Origin: a bacterium | Lineage (GTDB): Bacteria; Chloroflexota; Dehalococcoidia; Tepidiformales; Tepidiformaceae | Direction of reading: 5' to 3' | NCBI GenBank assembly: GCA_003577245.1 | Contig: QEVS01000003.1 | Location: 1-52,299 of the forward strand | Length of the DNA: 52,299 bases | Shown here: positions 35,035-43,060 of the stretch, in pieces | How the letters are laid out: each line of letters opens with the position of its first letter | Position numbering within the stretch: position 1 is the stretch's first letter | Translations under genes and position numbers: made by a program | The notes under the pieces: generated by a model | Told to the model about the DNA's origin: nothing | The model's database searches: none | Seen by the model: the letters and a program-made list of their open reading frames with translations, nothing else

Positions 35035-35568
35035 TCAGTCTCGCCAGCCCGCGGCGGCCAGGCAGCGCTCAATGAAGTCCGTCTTGGCCTCGGTGTAGCC
35101 ATCGCGGTCCGCGCCGAACCGTGCCGCCAGAGCACGCTTCAGGGCTGCGTACTCGGCCGCTATCTCAGGGTGCTCAACGAGTTGGTCGCGGAATAGCAGG
35201 TGCTTCTTCCAGAACGCGCTCCCCATGTCTGTCATGTGCACGTGGTGGCTTCGGGGCACACCCTTGCGGAAGTAAAGCCGCCCCTCAACGCCGTGCGCGC
35301 CGACGGATTCGTAGCCCAGCCCCTCCATTGCAGGAACAAGCGCGCCTGCGAATGCGAGGTCACGCACGCCCGCCATGATGTCGATGATCGGCTTGGCCGC
35401 AAGCCCGGGGACGGATGTGCTGCCCACGTGCTCGATCGCGATAACGGCGGGTGCGCATGCCGCCCGGATGCGTTCCGCTTCCTCGAGGAAGCGCGTCCGC
35501 CATAGCGGGTCATGCTCAAGAATGACAATCGTCTCGCCCTGTGGCGCCCCCTGCCCGGGCGCGGACAT
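35035..35568 (-). CDS. GrpB family protein (UPF0157)
   Basis: This 177-residue protein has the GrpB/UPF0157 signature EHVGSTSVPGLAAKPIIDIM. It belongs to the nucleotidyltransferase fold superfamily and its reaction is unknown. Other conserved parts are GRLYFRKGVPRSHHVHM and FRDQLVEHPEIAAEYAALKR. It starts one base inside the stop of the membrane protein gene upstream. Confidence 0.85.
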   Translation of the reverse strand: MSAPGQGAPQGETIVILEHDPLWRTRFLEEAERIRAACAPAVIAIEHVGSTSVPGLAAKPIIDIMAGVRDLAFAGALVPAMEGLGYESVGAHGVEGRLYFRKGVPRSHHVHMTDMGSAFWKKHLLFRDQLVEHPEIAAEYAALKRALAARFGADRDGYTEAKTDFIERCLAAAGWRD

Positions 35569-35930
35569 CAGTGGTGGCTGCCGTGCGCGTCCGCAGGCGC
35601 ATCACCGAAGGATTCCGGCGAATCCTTGCTCAGCATGATGGAGATGGGCGCCACCCAGGCCGGGTTCGCGAAGTGCCCCATGTTCCGGCGAAGCATGTAG
35701 AACGCCCCCCCGATCGCGCAACCAACGGCTATGCCCAACACCGACCACAATGCTCGCTCCTGGAGGGGGCCCGTTTCCGGGCCGGCCGCCTTCTCCTCAT
35801 CCGCCGAAAGCAGGAACTGCGGCATTGCGTCGCCGGTTCCCGAATTTGCCGCAGCGACGGGCATGACGGCCCCGGCGATGACCAGGATGGCGAAAGCGAA
35901 GACGGCGGTGCGAAGAAGGTATCGTCTCAT
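35568..35930 (-). CDS. Small secreted/membrane protein, unknown
   Basis: This 120-residue protein has a signal peptide-like start, RRYLLRTAVFAFAILVIAGA, with a likely cleavage after MPVAAA. A second hydrophobic segment, WSVLGIAVGCAIGGAFYML, lies around residue 65-85. It ends in a His-rich tail, DAHGSHH, which could bind metal. No family is recognised. It starts 11 bases after a good -10 element, so the mRNA leader is about 5 nt. Confidence 0.65.
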   Translation of the reverse strand: MRRYLLRTAVFAFAILVIAGAVMPVAAANSGTGDAMPQFLLSADEEKAAGPETGPLQERALWSVLGIAVGCAIGGAFYMLRRNMGHFANPAWVAPISIMLSKDSPESFGDAPADAHGSHH

Positions 35931-35941
35931 TCCAGAGGTGA

Positions 35942-35969
35942 AGTCTAGGCTCCCCCGGGTGCCGGTCAA
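35942..35969 (-). promoter_or_regulatory. Promoter of the small membrane protein and grpB-like gene
   Basis: TTGACC (35964-35969) and TAGACT (35942-35947) on the minus strand are separated by 16 bases. This is one of the best -35/-10 matches in the window. The start codon is 11 bases beyond the -10, so the transcript would have almost no leader. Confidence 0.68.
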
Positions 35970-36013
35970 GCGCGACACCGAAATTTGGGGGTTGCGCCGC
36001 GGATTAGCGCGTG

Positions 36014-36023
36014 CTAGATCTAG
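36014..36023. other. Perfect CTAGATCTAG palindrome
   Basis: This is a 10-bp perfect palindrome in the intergenic space between thrC and the small membrane protein. It is about 45 bases upstream of that protein's -35. CTAG is uncommon in GC-rich genomes. It could be an operator half-site pair; no second copy is seen nearby. Confidence 0.3.
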
Positions 36024-36114
36024 TGTGGGCTGCGCTGGAAGCTGTGTCCGCTCCACACTTCCACCGGCCCCTTTTTGTTGCCCGCGGCACGGCTGCATAC
36101 CGGGGCCGCATGCG

Positions 36115-37182
36115 TCACCAGCCCAGCGCCCTCTCCACCCCCTCGACCGTAGCCTCTGCGCGCGTGATGTCGGGCGTATGCTGCGCGGCCGCCGTGTCGG
36201 GATCCTTCAGACCATTGCCCGTGAGCACAGCCACCGCTCTCCCGCCCCGCAGGCGGCCTTCACGTCCCAGCTTCAGCAGGCCGGCCACCCCGGCCGCGCT
36301 CGCCGGCTCCACGAAGAGCCCCTCGCGGCGTGCCAGCAGCCGGTAGGCCTCCAGGATCTCCTCATCGGTGACCGCGGCGATGAGCCCTCCGCTCTCGTCG
36401 CGCGCCGAGGTTGCCCCCTTCCAGCTCGCCGGGTTCCCAATGCGGATGGCCGATGCCACCGTCTGGGGCCTCTCGACCTTCTCGCCGAGGACGATGGGCG
36501 CCGCACCGGCAGCCTGGAACCCCATCATCCGGGGGTGCGCGTTTGCCAGGCCACGCTCGGCGCACTCGCAGAAACCCTGCCAGTAGGCCGTGATGTTCCC
36601 GGCGTTGCCCACCGGAATGGCGAGCAGGCCGGGCGCGTCGCCCAGCGCCTCGCAGATCTCGAAGGCGGCCGTCTTCTGTCCCGCGATTCGATTCGGGTTC
36701 ACCGAGTTCACGAGCGCCACCGGGTGCTTCGCCGTCAGCTCACGGGCAGCGTTCAGCGCCTGGTCGAAGTTCCCCTCGACCTCCAGGATTCTGCTTCCGA
36801 AGGCCACCGCCTGGGCCATCTTGCCCGCCGCCACCTTGCCGCCGGGCACCAGCACGAAGCAGTCAATGCCGCAGCGGGCAGCGTAGGCCGCCGCGCTGGC
36901 GCTCGTGTTGCCAGTGCTGGCACACATGATCGCCTTCGCCCCGGATTCAACGGCTTTGGCCACCGCAACCACCATCCCCCGGTCTTTGAAGGAGCCCGTG
37001 GGATTGCAGCTCTCCAGCTTGAGCCAAAGCTCATCGAGCCCGCAAAGGCCCTCCAACGCCACCGAGCGCACCAGCGGCGTGTCCCCTTCGCCCAGCGTCA
37101 GGCGAGGCGTCTTCTCCGTTAGCGGCAGTATCTCCGCCCACCGAAAGAGCACCCCGCGGGGCTTGCCGGCAGCGACGCTCAT
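36115..37182 (-). CDS. thrC: Threonine synthase
   Basis: This PLP enzyme converts O-phosphohomoserine to threonine. The 355-residue protein is the shorter thrC type found in Gram-positives and Archaea. The PLP lysine is in LESCNPTGSFKDRGM, the phosphate-binding loop is CASTGNTSASAAAYAARCG, and IPVGNAGNITAYWQGF follows. The ATG is inside the end of the coiled-coil gene (4-base overlap) with a GGAGGAG site. It ends the rpsF-to-thrC run, and hom lies two genes upstream. Confidence 0.95.
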   Translation of the reverse strand: MSVAAGKPRGVLFRWAEILPLTEKTPRLTLGEGDTPLVRSVALEGLCGLDELWLKLESCNPTGSFKDRGMVVAVAKAVESGAKAIMCASTGNTSASAAAYAARCGIDCFVLVPGGKVAAGKMAQAVAFGSRILEVEGNFDQALNAARELTAKHPVALVNSVNPNRIAGQKTAAFEICEALGDAPGLLAIPVGNAGNITAYWQGFCECAERGLANAHPRMMGFQAAGAAPIVLGEKVERPQTVASAIRIGNPASWKGATSARDESGGLIAAVTDEEILEAYRLLARREGLFVEPASAAGVAGLLKLGREGRLRGGRAVAVLTGNGLKDPDTAAAQHTPDITRAEATVEGVERALGW

Positions 37183-38186
37183 GGCTCCTCCGGAGGCCGG
37201 AAGGCGTGGAACTTCATCTCGCGCAGTTCCTGCTCGAGAACCTGGATCTGCTTTCGACGCTGCTTCTCCATCATCTGGTTGTACTTGGCGAACTCCTCCC
37301 GCACGTGGTCCACAACCTCGGCGATGTCTCTCCTGATTCCCGCCACACGCTCCCCCAGGCCCTGGTGGCGCCCTTCCAGAAGGGTCACTTCGGCATGCAG
37401 CTTGTCGGCCGTGCCCAGGAGCCTGTCTCCGAGTTCCTCCAGCGCATTCAGCCGCGAATCGATACGGCCGTGCTGCTCGCGCCAGACGCCGATCTCCTGC
37501 AGCACGTCCTCGCGGATGGTTTTCTCGGCGATGGCCTGGGCGATCATCTCTTCGTTCCGCCTCACCATCTCCCCTACCACCTGCAGGCGCTCGAAGATGA
37601 CGTCGAACCGCTCCTCCTGTTCCTGCGTCAGCACGTCGCGAATGCGGCCTTCGAGGTCGCGATTCACCTCAATCGCCCGGTCCAGGCGTAGCCCGAACTG
37701 CTCCACCCGCGCCAACACCTCCCGCTGGCGTTCGAGCAGGGTCTGCATTGTCTGCGAAAGCTGCGAGCTCTGGTTCTGCACCTGGCTCACGTCGGCCGCC
37801 ATTAGGCCGAGCTGGCTCGCCGCCGATTCCACCCTCCGCGAAACCTCGGCCCGCTCCTGGCGGTCGTATTCAGCCTCCGCCCGCAGCAGCCGCAGGGCGT
37901 TTTCAGCCTCGGCCCGGTTGGCGGAGACGGCCTGGCGGGTGCCCTCAGCGCCCTCTTCCAGCTCGCGGATCTTCTCGGGGACTCCTTTGAAGGGCACGAG
38001 CTTCGGGTCAATCTCCCGCACCGCTCGCTCGGCTGAGTTCACGTCATTTGCAAGCTCATGGACCTGGCGCTGCACCTGGTCCAGCACCGCGTTCGAGCGC
38101 GAATGCTCCTCGCGCACCTGGCGCAGCTGCTGCTCCAGCCAGCCCAGGATCTCGCTGATCGCCTGCGCCTGCGTGTCACCGGCCAT
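37179..38186 (-). CDS. Long coiled-coil protein, unknown
   Basis: This 335-residue, almost wholly alpha-helical protein is rich in Glu, Gln, Arg and Leu. Heptad-like patterns run through nearly the whole length (for example LGWLEQQLRQVREEHSRSNA and LERQREVLARVEQFGLRLDR). It has no membrane segment and no cysteine. It sits between hom and thrC with a 2-base gap and a 4-base overlap, so it is made together with threonine enzymes. I recognise no catalytic domain. It may be a structural or SMC-like arm protein, and the link with threonine synthesis may be only transcriptional. Confidence 0.75.
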   Translation of the reverse strand: MAGDTQAQAISEILGWLEQQLRQVREEHSRSNAVLDQVQRQVHELANDVNSAERAVREIDPKLVPFKGVPEKIRELEEGAEGTRQAVSANRAEAENALRLLRAEAEYDRQERAEVSRRVESAASQLGLMAADVSQVQNQSSQLSQTMQTLLERQREVLARVEQFGLRLDRAIEVNRDLEGRIRDVLTQEQEERFDVIFERLQVVGEMVRRNEEMIAQAIAEKTIREDVLQEIGVWREQHGRIDSRLNALEELGDRLLGTADKLHAEVTLLEGRHQGLGERVAGIRRDIAEVVDHVREEFAKYNQMMEKQRRKQIQVLEQELREMKFHAFRPPEEP

Positions 38187-38188
38187 GT

Positions 38189-39481
38189 TTAGCCCTCGAC
38201 GCGCAGGAAGGAGTTCACCCGCACAACTACCGCAAGCTCGCGGATGCTCGTCAACGCTGCCTGCATGGCGCTCTCATGGGCCCGGTGCGTCATGATCACC
38301 AGCTCCGCCGTCTGTTCGTCGGCATTCGCTTCCTTCTGATTCACAGCAGCGATACTGACGCCGTTATCTCCCAGCACCCGGGCAATCTGGGCCAGCACGC
38401 CCGTCTGGTCGCTGACCGTCACTCGGACATAGTACCGCGTTTCCACCAGGGCCATGCTCTCCACCGGGATGTCCCCTTCCGGGTCCCAGTACTTTCGCTC
38501 CCGGCTCCCCAGCACCAGGGAGTGGGCGAGGTCCAGGATGTCGGCCACCACGGCCGAGCTCGTTGGCTCTGCCCCGGCGCCCCGCCCCTGGAAGAGCACC
38601 GTGCCCGTCAGGTCTCCAACGATCTGCACCGCGTTGAACACGCCGTCCACTTTCGACAGTGGCTCAGTGTGGGGGACAAACACCGGGGCAACCCGCGCCG
38701 ACATGCTCCCGTCCGTCCGTTCAGCGATGGCGAGCAGCTTGATGACGTAACCCAGCTCCGCCGCGTAGCGGAAGTCGATCGCCTCCAGGCTGCTGATCCC
38801 CTCGGTGTGAACATCCGCGGGCCGCACACGCGTGCGAAACCCGAGACTCGCCATAATCGCCAGCTTGTACGCGGCGTCGTATCCCTCGACGTCGTTCGTC
38901 GGGTCGGGCTCCGCATAGCCCAGCCGCTGGGCCGAGGCCAGCGCCTCGGCGTAGCCGGTGCCTTCCTGCGCCATGGCGGTGAGTATGTAGTTCGTCGTCC
39001 CGTTGATGATCGCGCGAATCGACGTGATCCGGTTCGCGAGCAGGTCACGCCGCAGGGGCGCGATAAGCGGGATCCCTCCGCCCACGCTCGCCTCGAACAT
39101 GATGTCCAGGCCCCGGCTGTGGGCTTCGGCCAGCAGCTCCGGGCCGGACTTCGCCATCAGCTCCTTATTCGCTGTGACTACGTGCTTGCCGGCCGCCAGG
39201 GCTCTGCGGATGTAGGTCCCCGCCGGCTCTTCGCCGCCGATGACCTCCACCACGATCGCTATCGACGGGTCCCCAAGGACTTCATCCACGTTCGCCGTCA
39301 GCACGCCCACGGGCAATTCGACCGACCGCGGCTTCGTCAGGTCCCTTACTGCAGCCCGCCGGACGACCAGCGGAGCGCCAACCTGGCGCGCGAAGTACTC
39401 CTTCCGCTCGATCAGCGCCCGCGCCACCCCGCCGCCGACCGTGCCGACGCCAATCAGGCCGACGCCGATCTCCTTCGTCAC
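38189..39481 (-). CDS. hom: Homoserine dehydrogenase
   Basis: This enzyme reduces aspartate semialdehyde to homoserine. The N-terminal NAD(P) site is GVGLIGVGTVGGGVARALIE. The catalytic region has VTANKELMAKSGPELLAEA, FEASVGGGIPLIAPLR and INGTTNYILTAM. The C-terminal ACT domain, with RYYVRVTVSDQTGVLAQIAR, suggests feedback control by threonine. The start is the GTG 4 bases after the ppiC stop, giving 430 residues; a longer frame overlaps ppiC and lacks similarity. Confidence 0.95.
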   Translation of the reverse strand: MTKEIGVGLIGVGTVGGGVARALIERKEYFARQVGAPLVVRRAAVRDLTKPRSVELPVGVLTANVDEVLGDPSIAIVVEVIGGEEPAGTYIRRALAAGKHVVTANKELMAKSGPELLAEAHSRGLDIMFEASVGGGIPLIAPLRRDLLANRITSIRAIINGTTNYILTAMAQEGTGYAEALASAQRLGYAEPDPTNDVEGYDAAYKLAIMASLGFRTRVRPADVHTEGISSLEAIDFRYAAELGYVIKLLAIAERTDGSMSARVAPVFVPHTEPLSKVDGVFNAVQIVGDLTGTVLFQGRGAGAEPTSSAVVADILDLAHSLVLGSRERKYWDPEGDIPVESMALVETRYYVRVTVSDQTGVLAQIARVLGDNGVSIAAVNQKEANADEQTAELVIMTHRAHESAMQAALTSIRELAVVVRVNSFLRVEG

Positions 39482-39485
39482 TTCG

Positions 39486-40490
39486 CTACTGCGCGTTTTC
39501 GAGCGCCCAGTCGATGTCACTGGCACTCAGCGTGCGCTTGATCGTTGTCCGGGAGCGCATCTCCTCGATCGCTTCGTTCCGCTTGATCTGGGCCAGCTGC
39601 TCTTTGTCGGGCTCGTCGTAGACCCCGGCCGGGTTCCGCTCCTCGACCCGGACGAGCCACCAGTACTGCTGCACCTGGATGGGGCCCACCAGCTCGCCTT
39701 CGCCCTTCCCGGCGATGGCATCCTGGATCGACTTGGGCATCAGCGCAGGGGCGGTCGGCAGCATAACCCCATCCTGCTGCCGCGATGTGAGGTCGGCCGA
39801 TTCCATCTGCGCGAGCGTCCCCATGTCCTCCCCGTTCTTGATCCGGCCCAGGAGCTCGTCGGCCTTCTCCCTGGAATCAACCAGGATGCTGCGCACAGTC
39901 ACGAGCTCGCCCGTATCGCCTATCTCCTGCGTGTAGCGCTCGGTCAGCTTCTCCGCTGCCACCCCGGCCTTCGTCATCCGGCGGTAGGCCGAATCATCCA
40001 TCGCCAGCGTCTTCAGGCGGTTCCGGTAGAGGGTGTCGAAGGAGCTCCCGGGCCCTCCCACGGGCACTCCCAGCGACTCCGCTATCGCGTTGGTGACGTC
40101 CTCGTCGGTGATCGTGATCCCCGCGTTGCCTGCAACAAGCAGCGCCAGGGCCTCTTCTTCCAGCTTCCGGAGCAGGTTCTCGGCATTGAGAGTCGCCGTT
40201 TCGTTCGGGTTGGACTGGAAGAAGAGCGGCATCCGGTCGGCGTAGTAGCTGAGCTTCACGCGTTCCGGGCCAACCCTCAGGATCACCTCGTTCGGCCTGC
40301 GGAACGTGTCCGAATACCAGTTCCAGCCAATGAGCCCCAGGACGAGCACAAGCAAAGCCGCCGCGCCCCCAAGGATGGCAAGACGCACCGCAGCCTCGCC
40401 GATCGGCACCCCGAGGTACCGCGGACGTGTATCGATGGTCTCTCTTCGCCTGGGGCGGGGGAGCGCAGTGGTTCGTTCTCGCCGTGACAT
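39486..40490 (-). CDS. Membrane-anchored PpiC/SurA-type peptidyl-prolyl isomerase
   Basis: This 334-residue foldase-like protein has an Arg-rich cytoplasmic start, one membrane segment at about 34-56 (AVRLAILGGAAALLVLVLGL), then an extracytoplasmic SurA-N-like helical region. A parvulin-like domain begins around residue 195 with VTVRSILVDSREKADELLGR and ends with WWLVRVEERNPAGVYD. The parvulin core is weak (no clear HIL motif), so it may be a chaperone rather than an active isomerase. It lies between rpsR and hom with short gaps. Confidence 0.8.
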   Translation of the reverse strand: MSRRERTTALPRPRRRETIDTRPRYLGVPIGEAAVRLAILGGAAALLVLVLGLIGWNWYSDTFRRPNEVILRVGPERVKLSYYADRMPLFFQSNPNETATLNAENLLRKLEEEALALLVAGNAGITITDEDVTNAIAESLGVPVGGPGSSFDTLYRNRLKTLAMDDSAYRRMTKAGVAAEKLTERYTQEIGDTGELVTVRSILVDSREKADELLGRIKNGEDMGTLAQMESADLTSRQQDGVMLPTAPALMPKSIQDAIAGKGEGELVGPIQVQQYWWLVRVEERNPAGVYDEPDKEQLAQIKRNEAIEEMRSRTTIKRTLSASDIDWALENAQ

Positions 40491-40514
40491 GTCTAAGCTC
40501 CCGGCAGCGCGGCC

Positions 40515-40847
40515 TTAGCCCCGCGTCGGGAACACACCTGTCTGGCGAACGTGCTGCAGGGTGTAAGGCAGGAGCGCGAGATGCCGCGCGCGCTTCACGG
40601 CCGTGGCAACAAGCCGCTGGTGGCGCAGGCAGGCTCCGGTCTTGCGCCGGGGTTCAATCTTGCCACGTTCGCTTACGTATACCCGCAGCCGGCCGACATC
40701 CTTGTAGTCGAGTCCCCGGATGTGGTCCGCGCAGAAGCGGCAGACCTTTCGGCGGCTGCCAAAGCGGCGCGGGGGCCGGCCAGAGCGTTCGCCCGGCCCG
40801 CCTGCCGGGGCGGCTGATTCAGGTGCTGTTCGTTCTTCCGATGCCAT
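40515..40847 (-). CDS. rpsR: 30S ribosomal protein S18, zinc type
   Basis: S18 pairs with S6 on the 30S platform. The 110-residue form starts at an ATG with a GGAAGGAAG site. An earlier in-frame ATG at 40880 would add 11 residues. The core has [20 protein letters not shown] and [20 protein letters not shown]. The Cys-x2-Cys and later Cys-x2-His are the zinc ligands. The N-terminal Pro/Gly-rich stretch is longer than usual. L9 does not follow, unlike many genomes. Confidence 0.96.
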   Translation of the reverse strand: MASEERTAPESAAPAGGPGERSGRPPRRFGSRRKVCRFCADHIRGLDYKDVGRLRVYVSERGKIEPRRKTGACLRHQRLVATAVKRARHLALLPYTLQHVRQTGVFPTRG

Positions 40848-40945
40848 GATTGCTTCCTTCCCGTTGGGTTTGCGCGCCATTCCGCGCGCCGGGTCTCATC
40901 AAGGGGGCGCAGCCGTTCAGCCAGCTTCCCGGCGCCCCGCGGCTC

Positions 40946-41386
40946 TTACTCGAAGGGCAGGTCGTCGGGTTCGACGTCCCCTCCGCCGCGACGTGCGCCA
41001 GCCGGGCCGCCGCGAGACTGGCCCGCACCGCTCCACTCTCCGCCACCCTGGCTGTCCCGGCTGCCCAGGAAGAGCACCTGGTTGGCGATCACCTCAGTGC
41101 GGTAGTGCTTCTGGCCCTGGTCGTCGTCCCACGTCCGGGTCTGCAGGCGGCCTTCAACGTACACCTGCTTCCCCTTCACGACGTACTGGCTTATCCGCTC
41201 CGCCTGGTCGCCGAAGACAACGATGTTGAACCACTCCGTAGCTTCTTCCCAATCGCCCGAAGAGCCCTTGCGGCGGAAGTTCACCGCCAGGCTGAATTGC
41301 GATTGGGCGGTACCGTTCGCTGTGTAGCGCAGCTCGGCATCCTTGCCGGCGTTGCCAATCAGCATGACCTTGTTCAGGCTTGCCAT
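40946..41386 (-). CDS. ssb: Single-stranded DNA-binding protein
   Basis: This 146-residue SSB has the OB fold at 1-110: SLNKVMLIGNAGKDAELRYT, EEATEWFNIVVFGDQAERIS, and VKGKQVYVEGRLQTRTWDDD. A Gly-rich linker leads to the acidic tip DVEPDDLPFE that recruits replication and repair proteins. A GAGGAGG site precedes the ATG. It sits between rpsF and rpsR, the conserved order. Confidence 0.97.
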   Translation of the reverse strand: MASLNKVMLIGNAGKDAELRYTANGTAQSQFSLAVNFRRKGSSGDWEEATEWFNIVVFGDQAERISQYVVKGKQVYVEGRLQTRTWDDDQGQKHYRTEVIANQVLFLGSRDSQGGGEWSGAGQSRGGPAGARRGGGDVEPDDLPFE

Positions 41387-41405
41387 TGCCGGGGCCTCCT
41401 CGATC

Positions 41406-41951
41406 TCAGTCGGAAGTCTCGGCGCCGGGTGCAGCGTCTTCCCGGGCTTCCGGTTCCCCGGCCGGCTCTGCCGCGGTCGCCGCAGCGGACTCTACCACCT
41501 CGGTTGCCGCGGTGGCAGCCTCTTGCGTTGCCTCTTCGGTGGCAGGCGCCTCGCTGGCCGTCTCCGCAGGCGCTTCGGGCGAAACAGGAGCCTCGGCCAC
41601 GGGTGCGGCCGCTTCCGCTGCCGGCTGCTGGCGCGGCTCCCGCGGTGGTGGCGGTGGCGGGAGTTCATCCGCCCTCACAACCAGGTGGCGATACACCCGC
41701 TCATCGATCTTCAGGCTCGCCTCCAGCGCCGAGACCGCCGCTGGCTCCAGGTTCACCCGCGAAATAACGTAGTCGCCGTCCAGCGCCCGCCCAATGGGGT
41801 ACGCCAGCCGCCGGCGGCCCCAGTGGTCCACCTTCAGGACCTGGCCCCCGCGTGTTTCGACAAGGTTCGTGAGGTGGGCAACGCTGGCGTCTTGCCCGCC
41901 CGCTTCCGCGACGGCCAGGTCATAGACGACCGTCAATTCATATTCCCTCAT
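41406..41951 (-). CDS. rpsF: 30S ribosomal protein S6 with long Ala/Glu tail
   Basis: Residues 1-97 form S6: MREYELTVVYDLAVAEAGGQ, KVDHWGRRRLAYPIGRALDG and DERVYRHLVVRADEL. About 84 further residues follow, starting with a run of prolines, then Ala/Glu/Thr-rich repeats to the end GAETSD. S6 binds 16S rRNA with S18. The E. coli S6 has only a short Glu tail added by RimK. Here the tail is encoded. It is the first gene of a seven-gene run. Confidence 0.96.
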   Translation of the reverse strand: MREYELTVVYDLAVAEAGGQDASVAHLTNLVETRGGQVLKVDHWGRRRLAYPIGRALDGDYVISRVNLEPAAVSALEASLKIDERVYRHLVVRADELPPPPPPREPRQQPAAEAAAPVAEAPVSPEAPAETASEAPATEEATQEAATAATEVVESAAATAAEPAGEPEAREDAAPGAETSD

Positions 41952-41961
41952 GGGTCTCCAG

Positions 41962-42004
41962 ACCGGGCGATGGGTTTGCCCGCAGGGCGGGCCGTGCTCC
42001 CGGT
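41962..42004 (-). promoter_or_regulatory. Structured leader of rpsF, possible S6:S18 element
   Basis: In the minus-strand leader, ACCGGG pairs with CCCGGT (outer 6 bp, 41999-42004 with 41962-41967). It encloses GCCCGC-CCT-GCGGGC (inner 6 bp). Two stacked helices with an asymmetric internal loop just before rpsF resemble the S6:S18-binding leaders known in many bacteria. I could not confirm the required internal-loop CCG contact. Confidence 0.4.
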
Positions 42005-42014
42005 GCGAATCTTC

Positions 42015-42043
42015 AACCTATCACCGGCCGTGCTACCGCTCAA
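42015..42043 (-). promoter_or_regulatory. Promoter of the rpsF-ssb-rpsR run
   Basis: On the minus strand TTGAGC (42038-42043) and TAGGTT (42015-42020) are separated by exactly 17 bases. The predicted start near 42008 gives a leader of about 57 nt. It lies just downstream of the converging end of sucD. Confidence 0.65.
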
Positions 42044-42069
42044 TGCGCGGCACGCGCGAGGAACAGCGC

Positions 42070-42954
42070 CTAAAGCAGGCCCTTTTCCAGCAGCACCCGC
42101 TTCATCGTTGCTCCAATCTCCGCGGGTGAGTCCGAAACGTAGGCCCCGGCGGCGCGAAGGGCGGCCTTCTTGTTCTCCGCCTTGCCGTCTTCGCCGCTGA
42201 TGATCGCCCCGGCATGTCCCATCCGCCGGCCCGGCGGCGCCGTGGCCCCGGCAATGAAGGCCACCACGGGCTTCTTCACCTGCTCTTTGATGTACGCCGC
42301 CGCTTCCTGCTCGGCGCTGCCGCCGATCTCACCTACCATCACGATCGCCTTCGTTCCCGGGTCCTCGTTCAGCATGCGGATCGCTTCCACCTGCCGGGTT
42401 CCAATAATGGGGTCGCCGCCTACCCCGATGCACGTGCTCTGGCCGATCCCCTCGTCCGTCAGCTGCGCCACCACCTCATACACCAGCGTCCCCGAACGGC
42501 TGACCACGCCCACCTCTCCGGGCAGGAAAACGTCCCCCGGCATGATCCCCACGCGGGCCTTCCCGCCGGGAGTGATCACCCCCGGGCAGTTAGGCCCGAT
42601 GAGGGTGGTCCTCGAGCCGCGCAGCCCGGCCTTCACCTTCACCATATCCAGCACCGGGATGCCCTCGGTGATGCAGACAATGAGCGGCAGGCCCGCATCG
42701 GCCGCTTCCAGGATCGCATCGGCAGCGCCCGCGGCAGGAACGAAGATGATGCTCACGTTCGCGCCGGTCGTGCGCACGGCCTCGTCCACGGTCGTGAAGA
42801 TGGGCACCCCATCCTGCTCCTCGCCGCCGCGGCGTGGGTGAATGGCGGCCACCACCTGCGTGCCGTAGGCGATGGACCGGCGCATGTGGTTGGCGCCTTC
42901 GGTGCCAATGCCCTGGACGAGCAGGCGCGTATTCGCATCGACGAGGACGCTCAT
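42070..42954 (-). CDS. sucD: Succinyl-CoA ligase alpha subunit (SucD-like)
   Basis: The alpha subunit binds CoA and carries the phosphohistidine of succinyl-CoA ligase. The 294-residue protein has [40 protein letters not shown] and the catalytic His in [20 protein letters not shown]. The N-terminal CoA motif reads [20 protein letters not shown], whereas most SucD have GITGxxG-FH, so this part deviates. No sucC is adjacent. A related CoA ligase (malate-CoA type) is a possible alternative. Confidence 0.87.
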   Translation of the reverse strand: MSVLVDANTRLLVQGIGTEGANHMRRSIAYGTQVVAAIHPRRGGEEQDGVPIFTTVDEAVRTTGANVSIIFVPAAGAADAILEAADAGLPLIVCITEGIPVLDMVKVKAGLRGSRTTLIGPNCPGVITPGGKARVGIMPGDVFLPGEVGVVSRSGTLVYEVVAQLTDEGIGQSTCIGVGGDPIIGTRQVEAIRMLNEDPGTKAIVMVGEIGGSAEQEAAAYIKEQVKKPVVAFIAGATAPPGRRMGHAGAIISGEDGKAENKKAALRAAGAYVSDSPAEIGATMKRVLLEKGLL

Positions 42955-43031
42955 GGACGATTCCCGGGAGTGCGATTTCCGTTTTCCGGCGAGGGCGCAG
43001 GCCCAGGGGAGGGGCGGATTCCCGACAACGG

Positions 43032-43060
43032 AGAATACAGGCTGCGACGCTTACTGTCCG
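43032..43060 (-). promoter_or_regulatory. Possible promoter of sucD
   Basis: CGGACA (43055-43060) and TATTCT (43032-43037) on the minus strand are 17 bases apart, at the end of the upstream CYTH-CHAD gene. The leader before sucD would be about 70 nt. The -35 matches TTGACA at four of six bases. Confidence 0.42.
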
